Part shown: positions 9,701 to 17,358 of the stretch, one piece after another
How the letters are laid out: each line of letters opens with the position of its first letter
How positions within the stretch are numbered: position 1 is the stretch's first letter
NCBI GenBank assembly: GCA_938003855.1
Contig: CALKXD010000243.1
Coordinates: forward strand, 1 to 36,645
Direction: 5' to 3'
DNA length: 36,645 nucleotides
DNA from: an uncultured Granulosicoccaceae bacterium
Lineage (GTDB): Bacteria > Pseudomonadota > Gammaproteobacteria > Granulosicoccales > Granulosicoccaceae
Translations under genes and position numbers: made by a program
The notes under the pieces: model-generated
The model's database searches: none
Told to the model about the DNA's origin: nothing
Seen by the model: the letters and a program-made list of their open reading frames with translations, nothing else

Positions 9701-10312
9701 GAAATTACGCTGGAAGATTTTGGCCGTTTCTTTGGGCCCGACGGCATACTGGACCAGTTCGTAAACGAGTATCTGGCCAGCAACGTACAGAAAACACCAC
9801 GGCAATGGACCTGGGTTGGCAGCGGAAGCTCGCAGTGTGTTTCCGATAACACGCTGCGGCAACTGGCATTGGCCGATGAAATAAAACAGTCGTTCTTCAG
9901 TGCACGATCTCCAACGCCATCGTTTTCATTTGACCTGAATCCGTCTACCCTGTTTGTCGATAAAGACATATTTCAGTTGTTTTTGACTATCGGAAACAGA
10001 AAAATGGAATTTTTTCACGGCCCGCTGAAAGGCGGCAGTAACTTTGTCTGGCCCGGCGAGAGTGGCAGCACCGAAGCCACCCTGCGAGTAGAACCGATCA
10101 TAGCCGGCAGTCAGTCACGCATCAGCCTGAATGGCCCCTGGGCAATTCTTCGTATGCTTGACAGCGGAACCCTGAAGCAAAAAAGCAGCAGTGTCGTCTC
10201 TGTTGACTACAGCTTTGGTGGACGACCCGTGCATATGGAATTCCGTTCCAGCAGCTTCAATCCGCTAAACTCGCGCGCACTTCGACAATTCAGCTGCCCG
10301 AGGTCCCTATGA
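6794..10312 (+). CDS. tssM: T6SS inner-membrane protein TssM (IcmF)
   Basis: TssM is the central trans-envelope column of the T6SS membrane complex. The 1172-aa protein has two N-terminal membrane segments (about 14-30 and 48-64) and a cytoplasmic NTPase-like domain with an intact Walker A motif GPPGAGKTT (132-140) and a Walker B-like VLLDTAGRY (178-186). A third membrane segment follows (about 444-464), then a large periplasmic region with the IcmF-related and C-terminal TssJ-binding domains. The intact Walker A implies possible ATP/GTP binding, which only some TssM proteins keep. A weak AAGGA sits 14 nt before the ATG. The 3' end overlaps tagF as ATGA. Confidence 0.94.
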   Translation: MNLLAKYFKKKWASSLGVVGAVCVFIWFMGPKLKFPGFAPLRPAENRLGLIIVLLIGWALYAYFLRWRAQKNNEEMLDALADDAGVGEMQAAEAAALQSKMHEAVEILKSKDFSKTGGRKFIYELPWYMIIGPPGAGKTTLLTNSGLNFPLEESHGKFSVKGVGGTRNCDWWFTDQAVLLDTAGRYTTQDSDSEVDKSAWDTFLQLLKDNRKRRPVNGMIVALALHDIIKSSEDDLVQMAKTIRFRISEIHEKFGMRPPVYLVVTKCDLMAGFADYFTGFDEEQRNQVWGFTLPAGSKGDFTSQAVEELNLLKDTLYKQLTTKLENEASQSRRDQIYGFPMQFAAIQKKLAVFTEQFSSESRLQEDVLLRGLYFTSATQDGSALDQVISSVSRRFGFAANTAQQNTGTGKSFFINHLLTDVIFGEAGLAGTDLAGEKRASRLQKAAAAVIGLVTLGIVGMWGLSHQKNIGMMEGVEANSGKLKNSIAELPTDSLDLLQTSAMLSDARSLDTTRTDEGFLLKRTGLYQGKTIGTRADRKYDELLIDGLLARLMVRLEHQMHAESDNSEFLFEALKTYQMLDNTEEYKADDVIGWFRFDYDLNLPRNVPNAKKKELNEHTEELFRTKPRRLPRPLDRALIDQYQQVAANTPLEKRAYFRLKQQHADVVNTSLRLTDAAGNDLARALVLSGDKTFNTSIPKFFTVAEYQNRFLPSVPQVSETLTRDVWVLGPYSSTVSANDASELQRSVTNQYYAEYIQHWQELLDSMSLRKSSNLQELAQFLSLVTDTDSPLKNLLVAVDKQTTLSTESDEDPEAAEGDANERQSNLASLIGNKPTTDESQAAPIDPVTLHFDPLHQLLLNWETNGSKLDGVLQQMADLNLQLLPMATTPGAATDSTLVGELAVKIQNMSAKAERLPPAVAKLVSSLTNDVNDASSGGFCAQLNALWESEVYPFYERALISRYPLSRRATNEITLEDFGRFFGPDGILDQFVNEYLASNVQKTPRQWTWVGSGSSQCVSDNTLRQLALADEIKQSFFSARSPTPSFSFDLNPSTLFVDKDIFQLFLTIGNRKMEFFHGPLKGGSNFVWPGESGSTEATLRVEPIIAGSQSRISLNGPWAILRMLDSGTLKQKSSSVVSVDYSFGGRPVHMEFRSSSFNPLNSRALRQFSCPRSL

Positions 10313-11220
10313 ACACCACAGGCTACTACGGAAAGCTCCCGCAACGTGGCGACTTTGTTTCGGGAAAAATCCCCACCACGTTTAAGAACACCTGGGATGA
10401 CTGGGCCCAACAGCTGGTTATAGCCAATAACGAACTACAACAGCAAGGCAGCGCTCAGCCCTGGTTTCATTTGCCGGTTTATCGATTTTATCTATCCAGC
10501 ATGATCGCCGGTGACAATGCCTGGGTTGGCGTGATGCTACCCAGCGCCGATTCAGTCGGCCGGTTGTTTCCATTCTGTCTGGCGCGTGATATCGATCCAG
10601 CCATCAGTGCAGCAGAGGCAATGGCCAGCCACCAGGCTTTTTACGAGACACTGGAATCTCTGATTCAACAGCTCTATAGCAATGAGCTGAGCTTCGCCAA
10701 TCTTAACGACACACTGACACAACTGGATGCCGAAACCGCCGTCACGGCAGCTGCCGACACAGCCACCATCGCCCGCCAGTCAAGCGAGCCGGCACTGAGC
10801 ATACGTATCACTACACCTGCGGATACCGGCGACCCGCGATTCTGGCAATCAGCAACTTCGGCCGTACTGAGCCTGACGTGTGCCGGTCACAGTTTCTGGA
10901 CCACCAGCGCGTTAAGTAACTCAAGCTGTGAAACCCTTATCTGTGAGGGTTTGCCATCGGCCAATTGCTGCAAGAGCTTATTTCATGGCAACTTCGACGC
11001 TCTCCACTGGACGCAGTTTAATCAAAGCAACCTGCCAGCTGAACGACGTGACGCCAACCATTTCACCAATGACGATACCCCGCCACCAGCAGACCCAATA
11101 CCGGTAGATATGGGTGGTGACACCAAACCGATTCATAAAATTGCAGGCAACCAACCACCGCGGGAAGCTGACTTTCTGGAGCTTGACGACTCCGAACAAC
11201 CCGACGCACCGTGGGAGTAA
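10309..11220 (+). CDS. tagF: T6SS regulator TagF (ImpM family)
   Basis: TagF represses T6SS assembly post-translationally in several bacteria, by binding or sequestering the FHA protein independently of the kinase. The N-terminal part begins with GYYGKLPQRGDFV and contains the VGRLFPFCLA block (about residues 84-93), both characteristic of ImpM/TagF. The last 60 or so residues form an acidic, Pro-rich tail of low conservation. The 303-aa length exceeds the core domain because of this tail. The start overlaps tssM (ATGA) and the gene is followed directly by pppA. Some TagF proteins are fused to PppA; here they are separate. Confidence 0.9.
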   Translation: MNTTGYYGKLPQRGDFVSGKIPTTFKNTWDDWAQQLVIANNELQQQGSAQPWFHLPVYRFYLSSMIAGDNAWVGVMLPSADSVGRLFPFCLARDIDPAISAAEAMASHQAFYETLESLIQQLYSNELSFANLNDTLTQLDAETAVTAAADTATIARQSSEPALSIRITTPADTGDPRFWQSATSAVLSLTCAGHSFWTTSALSNSSCETLICEGLPSANCCKSLFHGNFDALHWTQFNQSNLPAERRDANHFTNDDTPPPADPIPVDMGGDTKPIHKIAGNQPPREADFLELDDSEQPDAPWE

Positions 11221-11228
11221 CCGACCCT

Positions 11229-11942
11229 ATGCACTGGCATTGTCATGCTGTTACTGACCCTGGCAAGGTTAGAAAACTGAATGAAGACAGTATCTTTCAC
11301 AGCGATGAAAAACAGCTGTGGGCTGTAGCCGATGGCATGGGCGGGCATCATCGCGGGGATATTGCCAGCCAGACAATTGTCAGGCACCTGCAGTCGTTCA
11401 ACTACGCTTCGCACAGCGGCATCACGGTTCAGCGTCTGGTCGACATACTACACACCGCCAACGATGAACTCATCGAGATTGCCCGTGTGGAATCTGCAGA
11501 TGTAGTCGCCAGCACCTGCGCTATCCTCAGTCGCAGCCACCACTCTATAATCTGCAGCTGGGTCGGTGACAGCCGCATCTACCGATTTCGTCAGGGCGAG
11601 TTAACTCAACTGACACGAGACCACAGCTACGAGTCACTGATCGACGATATGCGCAACAGCGGGCAAAACGTCGACGATATCATGGTCGATACGCAGACAC
11701 TGACGCGCGGCGTCGGTGCAGAACCCCTTTTAGAAGTTGAACACTGCCATTTTATACCCCAGCCCGGAGACCGCTATCTACTGTGCACTGATGGACTCTA
11801 CAAAGAAGTACCAAACCCTGAACTGGCACAGCGCTACGCGGCCAACACAAGTGACGAGGCGCTGACCCGAGAGTTACATCAGGCCTACCTTGACAATGGC
11901 GCCAGGGATAACCTTGGCTTGATTTTAATAACCACAAGCTAA
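11229..11942 (+). CDS. pppA: T6SS PP2C-family phosphatase PppA
   Basis: PppA dephosphorylates the FHA protein and switches the T6SS off. PP2C metal-binding motifs are intact: VRKLNEDS near the start, AVADGMGGH, VGDSR, CTDGLYKE and ARDNLGL at the C-terminus. The product is about 237 aa, a single catalytic domain without membrane segments. I chose the ATG at 11229 because GGGAG (11213-11217) lies 11 nt upstream and the resulting N-terminus fits PP2C proteins. A GTG at 11211, overlapping the end of tagF, is an alternative that adds six residues. It is 171 bp before ppkA. Confidence 0.92.
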   Translation: MHWHCHAVTDPGKVRKLNEDSIFHSDEKQLWAVADGMGGHHRGDIASQTIVRHLQSFNYASHSGITVQRLVDILHTANDELIEIARVESADVVASTCAILSRSHHSIICSWVGDSRIYRFRQGELTQLTRDHSYESLIDDMRNSGQNVDDIMVDTQTLTRGVGAEPLLEVEHCHFIPQPGDRYLLCTDGLYKEVPNPELAQRYAANTSDEALTRELHQAYLDNGARDNLGLILITTS

Positions 11943-12058
11943 ATGCGAACCACTCAACACTATAGACCGGCCGCTGCCGTTTGTGACATGCATCAACTAC
12001 CGGTGCATAGGCAGGCAGATGGTCAACGCTGTGTTGGCCAGACGAGTGAACACGGCCC

Positions 12059-12073
12059 TCAACCAGTGGTTGA
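12059..12073 (+). promoter_or_regulatory. Palindrome upstream of ppkA (possible operator)
   Basis: TCAACCA-G-TGGTTGA is a perfect 7-1-7 inverted repeat, ending 40 nt before the ppkA ATG in the 171-bp pppA/ppkA gap. Its right arm overlaps a possible -35 (TTGAAT, then 17 nt and TACAGC). This suggests ppkA may have its own regulated promoter; no regulator is identified. Confidence 0.4.
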
Positions 12074-12113
12074 ATTATTGCATTTGACGTTGTACAGCTA
12101 AGGTAATTTTCCT

Positions 12114-13976
12114 ATGAATGATGCACCACGGGCGATGGGTACGCAACCGCTACCGGTTAACCATGAACTACTCTGGTACACCATTGAGGCGGTTCTTGGT
12201 CACGGCGGTTTTGGCACTACCTATCTTGCGACCGATAAAAATCTCAATCGCAAAGTGGCAATCAAAGAATATTTGCCGTCAATGTTCGCCTACCGCAACC
12301 CGGACTTCACCGTCAGCCCGTTGTCCGATGATCATGACGACAATTACAACTGGGGGTTAACCAGCTTTCTCAATGAAGCGCGCACGCTTGCTCAATTCAA
12401 ACATCGCAATATAGTGCAGGTTCAAACAGTTTTCGAGGAATACAACACCGCCTATATGGTGATGGAGTACGAACACGGTGACCCCCTCGATCACGTTATA
12501 AAAACACGCAGCACAGAACTCGATCAGAATTTTTTCGAAAGCCTGTTGTTTCTGGTAATGGAAGGGCTGCAATCGATTCACGATGCCGGCTTTATTCATC
12601 GCGATATCAAACCGGGCAACCTTTATATTCGTGCGGACGACAGCCCGGTACTGATCGACTTCGGCTCTGCCCGCCAGACCTCGCAGCAGGAAACCTCTGA
12701 AATGACTACCCTGGTGAGTCAGGGCTATACACCGCTTGAGCAATACAGTTCCAACTTTGGCGATCAGGGTCCCTGGACAGATATTTATTCGCTGGCCGCA
12801 TCGGTCTATCACGGTGTGACCGGGCAGCGACCTGATGATGCTCTGAATCGCAGCGCCTCGCTAATTTCAGCGAGACCGGACCCGCTGCAGACGCTCTCAT
12901 CGCTTAATCTGGACGGCTACAGCGAACAGTTCTGCCATGCAATCGATGGCGCAATGGTGTTGAAGCCCTCTGACCGCCCTCAAAGCCTGGCGGCATGGAG
13001 AGATGTTTTTGAAGGGGGCGACATCCAACCGGCCGATCATGATCCGACCGGGATTGCCTACGAAGACGACGTCACCCGACTGCAACCGGCGCCGCATTTA
13101 AGCGCCGGACTATCACGATCACAGCCATCTGCCAGTCCAGCACCACAACACGACACAATGGATCTCGACGATGCCGACTGGAACAGGGAGCCAGCCACCC
13201 GGACCCATCAGCCTGCGCCAGCCGCCGCCAGTCCAGTGAAAAAACAATCCAATGCACCTTTGATTCTAGGTGCTGGTGTACTGCTTTGCGCGTTGGCAGG
13301 CGGTGGCTGGTGGTTTACGCAGCAAGATACCGACACCCCGGACACCATAACCGTGACCAGCCAGCTTCTCAGCGAACTGCCCAGGCCTGCAACCACCAGT
13401 GCGCTGCAGGTACCCACCGAGCTGGTTGCCGGTGAAATTGCCGAGCTAAGAGTATTAAGCACGGCTTATCAAGAGCTGCTGGCACTAGACCCGGACTCCG
13501 GACAGGGAAAGGAAGGTATGTCATTTGTACTCGACAACTATCGATCAATTGCCGCCTTGAGTGCGCTGGAAAACAGCGACTCACTCAGAAGCAAACTGGC
13601 CGCCGCACTGCAGGCGGTAACAATAAAAACCGATACCAATGGCGAAGCGGAACAACTGGCGGCGACACTGGATGCGATGCCTGCAACCCCGACTTTCACC
13701 GACCTTGAATCCCTGCTCGATCAGGATGACCTGGATGATAAAGATCGCGAACACCTGATCTATGGACTGGGCTCACTGAACCCACAGGACAAAGCAAAGG
13801 CGCTGGCAGATCGCCGGGTGATCAGTCTGACACGGCAATTCAAGGATTCTATTGTTGTCTCGGTAAAAGACAGGCAATTCAACCGCGCTAACCACATGAC
13901 CGCTTTGGCGCTACTGATCAACCCTGATGACGCCGAGCTGAAACTGCTGAAAAATCATCTGGAGAACGGCGGCTAG
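12114..13976 (+). CDS. ppkA: T6SS membrane Ser/Thr protein kinase PpkA
   Basis: PpkA activates the T6SS by phosphorylating the FHA protein. The cytoplasmic kinase domain (about residues 21-300) is catalytically complete: glycine loop GHGGFG (29-34), VAIK lysine K51, HRDIKPGN with D164 and N169, and the DFG aspartate D182. A Pro/Ala-rich linker (about 305-380) is followed by one membrane segment (about 381-401) and a helical, TPR-like periplasmic region of about 215 residues. I see no MIDAS-type vWA motif, unlike Pseudomonas PpkA, so the sensor part differs. Start: ATG at 12114 with AAGG 10 nt upstream. The next gene, convergent, encodes an exported SUMF1-fold protein that could be its partner. 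Confidence 0.92.
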   Translation: MNDAPRAMGTQPLPVNHELLWYTIEAVLGHGGFGTTYLATDKNLNRKVAIKEYLPSMFAYRNPDFTVSPLSDDHDDNYNWGLTSFLNEARTLAQFKHRNIVQVQTVFEEYNTAYMVMEYEHGDPLDHVIKTRSTELDQNFFESLLFLVMEGLQSIHDAGFIHRDIKPGNLYIRADDSPVLIDFGSARQTSQQETSEMTTLVSQGYTPLEQYSSNFGDQGPWTDIYSLAASVYHGVTGQRPDDALNRSASLISARPDPLQTLSSLNLDGYSEQFCHAIDGAMVLKPSDRPQSLAAWRDVFEGGDIQPADHDPTGIAYEDDVTRLQPAPHLSAGLSRSQPSASPAPQHDTMDLDDADWNREPATRTHQPAPAAASPVKKQSNAPLILGAGVLLCALAGGGWWFTQQDTDTPDTITVTSQLLSELPRPATTSALQVPTELVAGEIAELRVLSTAYQELLALDPDSGQGKEGMSFVLDNYRSIAALSALENSDSLRSKLAAALQAVTIKTDTNGEAEQLAATLDAMPATPTFTDLESLLDQDDLDDKDREHLIYGLGSLNPQDKAKALADRRVISLTRQFKDSIVVSVKDRQFNRANHMTALALLINPDDAELKLLKNHLENGG

Positions 13977-14011
13977 ACACATCGTATCGCGGCCGAAGAT
14001 GGCCTACTATC

Positions 14012-14034
14012 GACAAGTACGCAGGACACTTGTC
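14012..14034. terminator. Hairpin between convergent ppkA and the SUMF1 gene
   Basis: GACAAGT and ACTTGTC form a perfect 7-bp stem with a 9-nt loop, 35 nt after the ppkA stop. There is no clear T-tract, so termination is only suggested by the position. The rest of 13977-14195 holds no gene I can support. Confidence 0.35.
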
Positions 14035-14195
14035 TATCCGCTCGTCCGGTTACACACAACGGCGGTGGGCGCTCCAGGATTATTGCTAAAGAGCCGTTGC
14101 AACGATCACATCAGGCAACACACGCGAATAATTATCCGCTCAAGCACGCCGTGATAGCAACGGCGGGCACTCGGCTTAGCGCCCGACAGTAACGG

Positions 14196-15581
14196 TTAGT
14201 CCTCGTCTTGCGTGGTAAACAGATAGGCCACTGCCTCAGACAACTGATCCTGAAAATACCCGCTGAATTCTGCCTGCTTTTTTTCCCGTACTTTACGCAT
14301 CACTTTTACCCGTTGCAGAATTTCGTCAATCCGGCTGCTGTCACTCTCGGTGGTTACGGTATTGGTAGCAATTTGCGTTTGATTCGCTTTAGCCTGAACC
14401 TTGGCAGCCAGCGCTTTGGCTGATTCGATATCACTGCGCAGCCTAGCCGTTGCAGCCGGCCCGCCATCAATTGCATCAGCACGATCAAGCTCTGCCAGCG
14501 CGATATCGTACTTGCCGCGCTGGTACAACGTATCTGCGCTGCTTAGCAGTGATTTTATTCTGAGTTCTGCATTGCGCTCGGCGCGAGTCGCCAACATCTG
14601 CTGTTTCTCTTGCTCCGTGGGCTCTGCAGGCACAGGTAACTCAGAGGTAGCTTCAGGCTGCGGTTGAGTTTCGACCAGTTGCACTGACCCGGGGGCTTCT
14701 GGCCAGGCCGGCAAAGATTCAGCACACCGAAAACCAATGTCATCACCGGAATATAGAGGGTCTTCCAGACGGCGCACCGCGGCACGTAAGTTGGCCACAT
14801 TGCGACTGAACCGGGACCCGCCTTTCACGACTACCGCATCGTCTTCTTCGGTGACCGTCCATTCAGAAACACTACCGGACAGATCGTAATAGCCCGCTGC
14901 TGTGGGCTGATAAGAACCGACCGGGCGTGGCGAAATCTGCGCCAGCGCGGCGCCCCGATAGGCCGTCGCATCAGACCAGTTATCCCCCCACGGAAAATTG
15001 CGCAACTCAGCCCCTCTGGCTGCATACTCCCACTCTGCTTCGGTTGGCAATCGCTTGCCCAATGACGCGCAGTAGTTTGCTGCATCCTTGAAAGTCACAT
15101 GAACAACCGGGTAATCGCGGGCGTCTGCGTCGTAGGCGTTGTGCCAGAATTTGTCGTCGGCGTAGTAGCCCGACATGGGGTCATTTTCGTCCGTAACCGC
15201 GCTTTCGCGACGGACTTCAGCGGCTGTTTCAACACCGGTCTTTTTTACGTAGGTGGCAAAATCCTCCACCGAGACCTCGACGCTGTCGAGCCGGTAGGGG
15301 GAAACGGTAGCCGTTCTAACCGCCTCGTCCTCGTACCACTCGCGTTCACAACCTTCTGTGTACTCTTTGCACAGCGCTAACGCCGCCTCGATTGCCGCGC
15401 TATCACTACCGAGAGTAACCAACTTCGGCGCAGAGTCAGCGGCCACCGCACTCTGCAGCGCCGTGACAGACAACAGGGATGCCGTCAGACACCACAGTAC
15501 CCGCCGGCTGACACCCGAACCACCAGTGAAGCCCTCAGTCAGCCGCCGGGCCGGACCGTTGAAACGTCTATTGCTGGTCAT
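14196..15581 (-). CDS. Exported SUMF1/FGE-fold protein, TagR-like, with helical C-terminus
   Basis: The N-terminus has a long basic region, a hydrophobic stretch (about 28-43) and a likely AVA cleavage site near residue 48, so the protein is probably periplasmic. A formylglycine-generating-enzyme-like fold follows (about 90-288), recognisable from YPVVHVTFKDAANYC, LPTEAEWEYAARG, FPWGDNW, GYYDLSGSVSEW, VKGGSRF and IGFRCA. The two active-site cysteines expected after the GGS segment are missing, so oxidase activity is unlikely. The C-terminal 130 residues are helical, with a TPR-like motif. In Pseudomonas HSI-I, TagR is a periplasmic protein of this fold that acts through PpkA. The fold, export and place next to ppkA make the same role likely here, although this gene is convergent rather than co-transcribed with ppkA. 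No TagQ, TagS or TagT is in the window. Confidence 0.8.
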   Translation of the reverse strand: MTSNRRFNGPARRLTEGFTGGSGVSRRVLWCLTASLLSVTALQSAVAADSAPKLVTLGSDSAAIEAALALCKEYTEGCEREWYEDEAVRTATVSPYRLDSVEVSVEDFATYVKKTGVETAAEVRRESAVTDENDPMSGYYADDKFWHNAYDADARDYPVVHVTFKDAANYCASLGKRLPTEAEWEYAARGAELRNFPWGDNWSDATAYRGAALAQISPRPVGSYQPTAAGYYDLSGSVSEWTVTEEDDAVVVKGGSRFSRNVANLRAAVRRLEDPLYSGDDIGFRCAESLPAWPEAPGSVQLVETQPQPEATSELPVPAEPTEQEKQQMLATRAERNAELRIKSLLSSADTLYQRGKYDIALAELDRADAIDGGPAATARLRSDIESAKALAAKVQAKANQTQIATNTVTTESDSSRIDEILQRVKVMRKVREKKQAEFSGYFQDQLSEAVAYLFTTQDED

Positions 15582-16059
15582 TGATCATTTTTGTCCAAGT
15601 TGAGTCCGTATACCACCGACAATTGCCAGTGATGCGGATAATCGACGCATCGACAGCTTTGCCATCAGCGGTCTTCTTTTCACTTTACGTCGATACCAAT
15701 GCAATTATTTCCCCGATAGTATCTTAACACAGTGGCCGGATTGTCATTGTTCGGGCTACTTCATAGGATGCGCTACTCACAAGCACGGGTATCATTTAAA
15801 TGTGCCAGCGCTTCCACTAAGGATCCATATTTACAGCAACACTACCGATGCTGGCGCTTTGGTATATTTTGCCCTGCGCGGCGCACTGGCGCATCACCCT
15901 ATAGTGGTGTTATTACCTAACCGTGCAGTACGGCGCAGACCGGATCAATTGGTACCGGTTTCACGGCCATCAAAGGCGTTTTTAAGGTATTATAAACCGC
16001 TGTTTGCACTCTACCCTCAGCGGACTCGAGGACTTTCGACATCATTTGGAGCAATAATC
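15582..16059. promoter_or_regulatory. 478-bp divergent intergenic region
   Basis: This region separates the leftward SUMF1 gene from the rightward DUF4384-OmpA gene. The frame of the latter stays open leftward to 15802, but the extra 86 residues look non-coding and have no Shine-Dalgarno. An AT-rich TATTATAAA at 15988-15996 is a possible -10 for the rightward gene; I found no good -35. Nothing else is supported. Confidence 0.35.
16048..16051 (+). promoter_or_regulatory. Ribosome binding site deciding the GTG start at 16060
   Basis: GGAG lies 8 nt before GTG at 16060. Initiation here yields a normal signal peptide, whereas upstream in-frame starts give a non-signal-like extension. Confidence 0.6.
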
Positions 16060-17310
16060 GTGAACACTAGTCTGGCTCTCAACACTTCATCCGGCCATTC
16101 CTGGAAGGCAATAGGCTCTGCCCTGCTACTGCTCGGGACTCTTATTTCAAGCAACCCTCTAGCGGCCAATCAGAATTCCGTGCTGGCTAAATTTGAAACG
16201 GCGCCGTCGAACTGGACTCAGGCCGTTGTCGAGGCACGTATCAACGAAATCGACTCTGCATCCGATGCCGTTGTCGCACTCGGTGACACCGTGACTGTTT
16301 CAGTAGATAGCTCTGTCCCGGCCAGCTTCATCCTTGCGATCGTCAATACGTACGGAGACGTAAAAATTATAAAACCGGCCGGAGTGAGTTCAAGCACCAC
16401 TCACCAGTTTCAGGCTTCCAGTCCGGTTGGACAATATTCCCTTTTTGCATTCGCGTCTGATCCAGAGATCTCCAACGCCGAATTCGGTATGCCGACGGGT
16501 CAGACACAGCGTCAGCTCGCAGTCGGCATGAAAAGCGTCGAAACTTTCATCGGTGCACTCAACCGGATAAGCGCAACACACCAGATTGCCAAAGGCGCTG
16601 AATTACAATTCAACGTTGAAGACAGCAAGCTGGCAATGCGCGGCCTGCGCAAGCGCATCTCAAAAATGAAGGACAAAAAAGCCCCACCGGTGGTGATTCC
16701 GGAAACCACGCCTCCGGTTGTTGCAGTGGATCAACCCGTCATCGAGGAAACCAAAGCAGCAGTGTCGACTAAGGACCCGGGTGTGGCAGTCGTCACGAAA
16801 GATCCCGGTATCGCGGTGGTTGCCACATCCGTTTCGCCATCACCACAACCTGCTGAAACCGTGCTCGCTGCCAATACCGTGGCCACAACCCAGGTTGAGC
16901 TCATGGAAGTAAAGCCCGAGCCAGTACCGGTGACTGTCGCTGACAACACCAATGATGCAGACTCACTGTCTCTCGATATCAAGTTCCAGCTCAACTCAGA
17001 TGCTCTGACCGCATCCGGTGTCAACGCCCTCGACACGCTTGGCAGTGCCTTGCTTGGCATTCAGCGCAGTAGCGAACTGCCTATCATCATGCTGGAAGGT
17101 CACACCGACGACACGGGAGACGCCAACTATAATTTACGCCTGTCAGAGAATCGCGCAAACTCGGCCCGCAGTTACCTGCTTGAGCGCTTTGGCTTACCCG
17201 AAGACAGCATCATGGCGGCAGGCTTCGGCGAGACCTCACCAAAAATCCCGGACACCAGCGTGGCGGCACGCCGGGCTAACCGACGCGTCGAGCTTCGTGT
17301 GGTTCAATAG
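16060..17310 (+). CDS. Exported DUF4384-like protein with C-terminal OmpA peptidoglycan-binding domain
   Basis: The 416-aa product starts with a signal peptide (hydrophobic about 17-31, likely cleavage after an LAA near 36). Residues about 60-135 resemble DUF4384 (VVALGDTVTVSVDSSVPASF, then a GDVKIIKP turn), a beta domain often found with kinases, caspase-like and CHAT proteins. A Pro/Val-rich linker (about 205-300) contains a short tandem repeat KDPGVAVVTKDPGIAVV (238-254). Residues about 305-416 form an OmpA-like domain with EGHTDDTG, LSENRANSAR and ANRRVELRVV motifs. It probably tethers the beta domain to peptidoglycan in the periplasm. It is convergent with the CHAT gene and divergent from the SUMF1 gene. 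Whether it serves the T6SS or the CHAT/TPS module cannot be told from sequence. Confidence 0.78.
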   Translation: MNTSLALNTSSGHSWKAIGSALLLLGTLISSNPLAANQNSVLAKFETAPSNWTQAVVEARINEIDSASDAVVALGDTVTVSVDSSVPASFILAIVNTYGDVKIIKPAGVSSSTTHQFQASSPVGQYSLFAFASDPEISNAEFGMPTGQTQRQLAVGMKSVETFIGALNRISATHQIAKGAELQFNVEDSKLAMRGLRKRISKMKDKKAPPVVIPETTPPVVAVDQPVIEETKAAVSTKDPGVAVVTKDPGIAVVATSVSPSPQPAETVLAANTVATTQVELMEVKPEPVPVTVADNTNDADSLSLDIKFQLNSDALTASGVNALDTLGSALLGIQRSSELPIIMLEGHTDDTGDANYNLRLSENRANSARSYLLERFGLPEDSIMAAGFGETSPKIPDTSVAARRANRRVELRVVQ

Positions 17311-17321
17311 CAGATAACACT

Positions 17322-17350
17322 GAACGGATCAGCCTGACGCTGATCCGTTC
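17322..17350. terminator. Strong bidirectional terminator-like hairpin
   Basis: GAACGGATCAGC and GCTGATCCGTTC form a perfect 12-bp stem with a 5-nt loop between two convergent stop codons (17310 and 17359). A short T-rich run (TTCTTTAGTT) follows on the plus strand. The position and stem strength make bidirectional termination likely, and it marks the boundary between modules. Confidence 0.8.
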
Positions 17351-17358
17351 TTTAGTTG

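Noticed and set aside
14196-15581. Annotation as an active formylglycine-generating enzyme or EgtB-type enzyme
   Set aside because: The cysteine pair expected after the GGS segment is absent, and no sulfatase or ergothioneine genes are nearby. A TagR-like structural or regulatory role fits better.
15802-16059. Upstream extension of the DUF4384-OmpA frame
   Set aside because: It would put 86 residues before a normal signal peptide and lacks a Shine-Dalgarno. GTG at 16060 has GGAG at the right distance.
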